Assembly: GCA_963812475.1 (NCBI GenBank)
Contig: CAWEVI010000004.1
Span: forward strand, 45,822 to 109,821
Length of the DNA: 64,000 bases
Direction of reading: 5' to 3'
From: JAMXLO01 sp963812475
GTDB lineage: Bacteria; Pseudomonadota; Alphaproteobacteria; Acetobacterales; Acetobacteraceae
In this document: positions 60,634-64,000 of the stretch, piece after piece
How positions within the stretch are numbered: the first letter of the stretch is position 1
Layout: the number at the start of each line of letters is the position of its first letter
Notes under the pieces: generated by a model
What the model was told of the DNA's origin: nothing
What the model saw: the letters and a program-made list of their open reading frames with translations, nothing else
Database searches by the model: none
Made by a program: the position numbers and the translations under genes

Positions 60634-61734
60634 CTACAGGTTCGCCTGGAAGTCCTGATAGTCGCGCACCTTCTTGTACACTTGCAGCCGGTTGCGCTGG
60701 CTGTCGGCGACGATGATCTCATCCGTCGCCGGGTTGAAGTCCACCGCCGTCGGGAAGCAGAACCGGTAGAGCGGCTCCGAGTTACGCACCCGGCGATACG
60801 CCTTCATCATGTCCGGATTGGCATCGACGCTCTGCTTGGCCCATTTCGAAAACTGCTGCGCGTCGCCGTACAGGTTGGTCAGCGGCGTGCCGTCCGCCTC
60901 GAAGATCGACACCCGGTGGTTGCCCCAGTCGGTGACGTAGATGTCTCCGTCCGGATCCACCGCCACGTCGGTCGGGTGATTGAGCAGCCCGGCCTTGGGA
61001 TAGTGGGATTCCGGCAGGCTCGAGACAAACGGTCCAAGGTAAGTGACCGCGAAGGCATCGTCCGGCTCCGGCAACGCGCCGTAGCTGCCGATCTTCATCA
61101 GGAAGTGGCCCTGCGGTGAAAGCTTCTGCACGCGGTGGTTCTTCCAGTCGGCGACGTAGATGTTGCCGTCCTTGTCGGTCGTGATGCCCCAGGGCTGGTT
61201 GAACTCGCCATCGCCCGTGCCGCCCTTGCCGCACGAGGCGACCAGCTTGCCGTCCGGTGTGAACACCTGCAGCCGGTTGTTGCCGCTGTCCACCACGATG
61301 ACGTTGCCGTTCTTCTCGACGGCGAGGCCCGCTGGGCGCAGAAGTTCGCCGTCGCCGCTGCCGGTCGTGCCCCATTTGCGCTTGAACTTGCCATCCTTGT
61401 CGAACACCGAGATGGTGTTGGTCCACTCGTCCGAGCAGAACACCTCGTTGTTCTGGCCCACGGCGACGCCGAACGGCCAGGTGGCCTTGCCGTCGCCCTG
61501 GCCGTGCTGGAAGAACTCGGCGGCCAGCTCCTCATCGCCCGGACCGCCAAGCTTGATGCGGTTCACGCGCATGCCGAAGTTGTTCTCGTTGCCGCGATTG
61601 GCGGTGTAGAGATCCCCATCGCCGCTCAGGCACATCGTCTGGACATAGTTGAAGCCCGTGCCGGTCGCAGCGCCACGCCCGATGGCATAGCTCCAGTCAT
61701 AGGCCCTGCCGCGCACCACTGTGGTTAGCGCCAT
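60634..61734 (-). CDS. NHL-repeat beta-propeller protein
   Basis: Beta-propeller of six or so NHL repeats, 366 residues: WPFGVAVGQNNEVFCSDEWT, RPAGLAVEKNGNVIVVDSGN, QPWGITTDKDGNIYVADWKN, HPTDVAVDPDGDIYVTDWGN, FPTAVDFNPATDEIIVADSQ. No signal peptide or membrane segment is visible, so it appears cytoplasmic. Start ATG 61734 has GGAGGGG upstream. It is the third gene after DUF1800 and DUF1501 on the same strand, 81 bases from the latter. NHL propellers bind proteins, sugars or RNA; the ligand is unknown. Confidence 0.82.
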   Translation of the reverse strand: MALTTVVRGRAYDWSYAIGRGAATGTGFNYVQTMCLSGDGDLYTANRGNENNFGMRVNRIKLGGPGDEELAAEFFQHGQGDGKATWPFGVAVGQNNEVFCSDEWTNTISVFDKDGKFKRKWGTTGSGDGELLRPAGLAVEKNGNVIVVDSGNNRLQVFTPDGKLVASCGKGGTGDGEFNQPWGITTDKDGNIYVADWKNHRVQKLSPQGHFLMKIGSYGALPEPDDAFAVTYLGPFVSSLPESHYPKAGLLNHPTDVAVDPDGDIYVTDWGNHRVSIFEADGTPLTNLYGDAQQFSKWAKQSVDANPDMMKAYRRVRNSEPLYRFCFPTAVDFNPATDEIIVADSQRNRLQVYKKVRDYQDFQANL

Positions 61735-61815
61735 AATCCCCTCCCTTCCTCACCTAAAGCCAGCGCCCGCCCGCGTCCCCTGGGCGGGAACGCGGGCGGT
61801 CAGTCATCCGACGGC

Positions 61816-62952
61816 CTAGTGGAGGAAGGCCGGCTTCTCATAGGTGCCGTTCACGATCGGCGCCGGGTTCACATGGAGCCACTTGTCGAGAATGGTCGAG
61901 TAGATGCTGCGGAAGTCCATGCTCGGGTTCAAATCACCCTGCACGAGCTTGCTTGCATCCAGCGAGGGATACTCGCCGTAGTGGCCGCCCTTGACCTTCT
62001 CGCCGAGCACGAACGTGGCACCGGCCGCGCCGTGATCGGTCCCCGAGCCGTTGTCGCGCACGCGGCGGCCGAACTCGGAGAACATCAGCACGATGACGTT
62101 GTCAGCGGCGTTGTGGGCGCGCAGGTCGGTCATGAAGGCGTCGAGGCCCTCGGTGACCGCGGTCCACAGATTGCCGTGCAGCGGGTTCTGCCCGGCATGC
62201 GAGTCGAAGCTGCCGTGGTCGCAGTAGAATACCCGCGTGCCGAGATTGGCGAGATGCACCTGGGCAACGCCCTTGAGCTTCTGCGCAATCGTGGTGTTCG
62301 GGTACTGCACGTCGGACTTGTAGAGGCCCGGCGCCACCTTCAGGATATCGGCGCCCTTCAACCCGTCGAGGCCGGTGGTGCCGAGGTAATCCATCACGCC
62401 GCTGCCCTCGATCGGCTGATACATGTGGGAGAACGTCTCCAGCACCTTCAGCCGCTGCGCCTGGTCGCGGATCGTCGGCAGGAAGCCGTACTGCTCCAGC
62501 GGGCCGGCCACGCAGGCGACCGGCACGTTGGGCACCGCCAGCGCACGGAACAGACTTGGACCGAAGCTCACGCAGGTGACGACGTTCTCCTTCTTCGGAT
62601 CGAACTCGCGCACCACGCGACCCAGCCAGCCTTCGGTGCCGACCTTGTCGGCCTCGCAGGTGTGCCAGATATCCATCGAGCGGAAATGCGAGCGCGGCGA
62701 ATTGAGATAGCCGACGCCGTGCATGATGGCGAGCTTGTCGTCGTCCCAGAACTTCTTCAGCGGCGCCATGTAGTTCGGGATGGCGTGCGCCTGGTCCAGG
62801 TGGATCATGTCGCTATCGGCGATGCCGACCGCCTTGCGATTGTCCTTGTACAGGCCGTTGTTGTACGGGATCACCGTGTTCAGGTAGTCGTTGCCGCCCG
62901 TGAGCTGCAACACGACCAGCACCGGATCCTTCGATAGCTGCGTTGCCGACAT
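61816..62952 (-). CDS. DUF1501 protein
   Basis: DUF1501 family, 378 residues, related to the alkaline-phosphatase/sulfatase fold. Landmarks: VLVVLQLTGGNDYLNTVIPY near the start, MHGVGYLNSPRSHFRSMDIW, YCDHGSFDSHAGQNPLHGNL, MFSEFGRRVRDNGSGTDHGA and FRSIYSTILDKWL. The putative metal ligands (Asp, His of DHGSFDSH and TDHG) are all kept. Many relatives start with a Tat signal; this one starts directly MSATQLSKDPVLV with AGGAGGAA upstream, so it looks cytoplasmic. Function unknown; nearly always paired with DUF1800. Confidence 0.88.
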   Translation of the reverse strand: MSATQLSKDPVLVVLQLTGGNDYLNTVIPYNNGLYKDNRKAVGIADSDMIHLDQAHAIPNYMAPLKKFWDDDKLAIMHGVGYLNSPRSHFRSMDIWHTCEADKVGTEGWLGRVVREFDPKKENVVTCVSFGPSLFRALAVPNVPVACVAGPLEQYGFLPTIRDQAQRLKVLETFSHMYQPIEGSGVMDYLGTTGLDGLKGADILKVAPGLYKSDVQYPNTTIAQKLKGVAQVHLANLGTRVFYCDHGSFDSHAGQNPLHGNLWTAVTEGLDAFMTDLRAHNAADNVIVLMFSEFGRRVRDNGSGTDHGAAGATFVLGEKVKGGHYGEYPSLDASKLVQGDLNPSMDFRSIYSTILDKWLHVNPAPIVNGTYEKPAFLH

Positions 62953-62986
62953 AGAGTAGTTCCTCCTATCCGTTCCGAGTCATGTT

Positions 62987-64000
62987 TCAGCCGAACTGAT
63001 ATTCGCGCGTTGCGGCGATCAGCTGCAGCATTTCGGCGGTACGACGCGTGGCGTTCTGCGTGCTGGCGGCGTTGTCCCAGCCGATCTCGCCCCACTGCTT
63101 CGCCGCATCGACCAGCTCCTTCTTGGTCTCCGCACCGACCTCGACAGGGCCAAGCTGATCAAGGCAGTTGGTGACGAGCTGCTCGGGCGTCTTGGTGCCC
63201 TGCGCCTTCAGCCGCGCGACGATCTTCTTCACGCCCGGCAGGTCGGGATTGCCGATCTGTGCCGCGACGAAGTTGATGCGCGACATCAGCGAGCCGCTGT
63301 TGATCCACTCCTTGCCGGTGTGCCAGCCCTCGACCGACGGCGGGTTCAGCAGGTCCTGGCCCATGTATGACGGCTGCATCGACAGCTCGCCGTAGCCGGG
63401 CTTCGGCAGCTCATAGCCGCCCACCAGGCGCAGCGTTCCGACAACCACCTCGGCCGGCGACTTCAGGTGCTGGTAGCGCGCTTTCTTGAAGAAGTCGGAC
63501 GAGAACAGTGCCTTCAGCACCGGCTTCATCTCGCACTTCGATTCCTGGAACACCTTCATCAGCATCGCGATCGCTGCTGGATCGCGCGGCTCTTCGATCG
63601 ACCAGGCCGGTACCTGCGGCTCGTCGGCTACGAAGAAGTTGTACAGGTGACGGCAGATGAACTTGGCGCAGGCCGGCTGCTGCACGATTATGTCGATGAT
63701 GTCCTCGCCATTGAAGTTGCCCTTGTGGCCGAGGAACGTCTTCTCGCCGTCATCGTGGTCTTCCGCGCGGTATTCGAACTTCCACGGGAACCGCCCGTAG
63801 GGAAGCCGCGGCAGTTTGGTCTCGAACGTCCAGCCGGTGAAGGCGCGCGATGCCTCGCGGACATCCACCTCGGTGTAGTTGCCGGCGCCGAGGCTGAACA
63901 GTTCCAGCAGTTCGCGGCCCCAGTTCTCGTTGACCGCGGTGCCATGGTTCTGGTTGTTGTCGAGCCAGAAGAGCATGGTCGGGTTCTTCGCGATCTTCAC
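62987..64000 (-). CDS. DUF1800 protein, C-terminal part (gene runs off the right edge)
   Basis: DUF1800 family, 337 residues visible; the N-terminus lies beyond base 64000. Family marks: FWLDNNQNHGTAVNENWGRE, LLELFSLGAGNYTEVDVREA, ASRAFTGWTF, and FICRHLYNFFVADEP, and the late MGQDLLNPPSVEGWHTGKEW. Function is unknown; the DUF1800/DUF1501 pair is common in planctomycetes and proteobacteria. Thirty-four bases precede DUF1501, whose ribosome site lies in the gap, so the three genes form one operon with the NHL protein. Confidence 0.88.
   Translation of the reverse strand: MKIAKNPTMLFWLDNNQNHGTAVNENWGRELLELFSLGAGNYTEVDVREASRAFTGWTFETKLPRLPYGRFPWKFEYRAEDHDDGEKTFLGHKGNFNGEDIIDIIVQQPACAKFICRHLYNFFVADEPQVPAWSIEEPRDPAAIAMLMKVFQESKCEMKPVLKALFSSDFFKKARYQHLKSPAEVVVGTLRLVGGYELPKPGYGELSMQPSYMGQDLLNPPSVEGWHTGKEWINSGSLMSRINFVAAQIGNPDLPGVKKIVARLKAQGTKTPEQLVTNCLDQLGPVEVGAETKKELVDAAKQWGEIGWDNAASTQNATRRTAEMLQLIAATREYQFG

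Overview
The window is GC-rich and gene-dense, and it reads as chromosome of an alphaproteobacterium, most likely Rhodospirillales and probably Acetobacteraceae (inference). The main support is the gene order yebC / ruvC-ruvA-ruvB-ybgC-tolQ-tolR-tolA-tolB-pal-ybgF-tilS-ftsH-folP-glmM-thiD, the zapA / 5-FCL pair, the class I DhnA-type aldolase with thiE, and many 1-4 bp stop/start overlaps. I see no rRNA, tRNA or CRISPR array.

Layout. 1-7.9 kb: end of a Pit-type phosphate transporter, then a catabolic cluster (succinyl-CoA ligase alpha-like protein, alpha/beta hydrolase, HpcH/HpaI aldolase, 2-hydroxyacid dehydrogenase, CoxL-like molybdenum hydroxylase subunit, RidA). A 20-bp tandem repeat array fills the divergent promoter region at 3.9-4.1 kb. 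8-20.9 kb: a DUF4239 membrane protein, a DAACS symporter overlapping a periplasmic binding protein, a sugar-type ABC operon with two near-duplicate binding proteins, a stand-alone RAM domain, a luciferase-like oxidoreductase, and a MoxR/CoxE-type ATPase and VWA pair. 20.9-37.3 kb: the housekeeping block (thiamin, peptidoglycan precursor, folate, FtsH, TilS, Tol-Pal, RuvABC, YebC), with a Phd/VapC-type toxin-antitoxin pair between yebC and ruvC. 37.3-50.2 kb: a GH15 glucoamylase-like enzyme, a small low-GC cysteine-rich orphan beside an IS5 remnant, EmrAB with a divergent LysR regulator, YmdB, 5-FCL, a candidate 6S RNA, ZapA, aldolase and ThiE. 50.2-53.3 kb: an accessory patch with an ISL3 transposase, an unknown conserved-looking gene and a broken AbiEii-type nucleotidyltransferase. 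53.3-64 kb: secreted hydrolase, SDR, phosphofructokinase, acyltransferase, EpmA, OxyR, and an NHL/DUF1501/DUF1800 cassette running off the right edge.

Two features run through the whole window. First, six otherwise intact genes (pit, sucD-like, aldolase, coxL-like, tolR, ISL3 transposase) are each broken by exactly one extra base. As tolR is normally kept, base-calling errors are the likeliest cause, and these genes are annotated as joined CDSs. Second, two families of short palindromes are scattered through it. One (CTCCCCCTCCC / GGGAGGGGGAG) sits between genes and also inside the reading-frame N-termini of ruvB and folP; the other (GTCATCCC-type) lies between genes and has seeded the tandem array.
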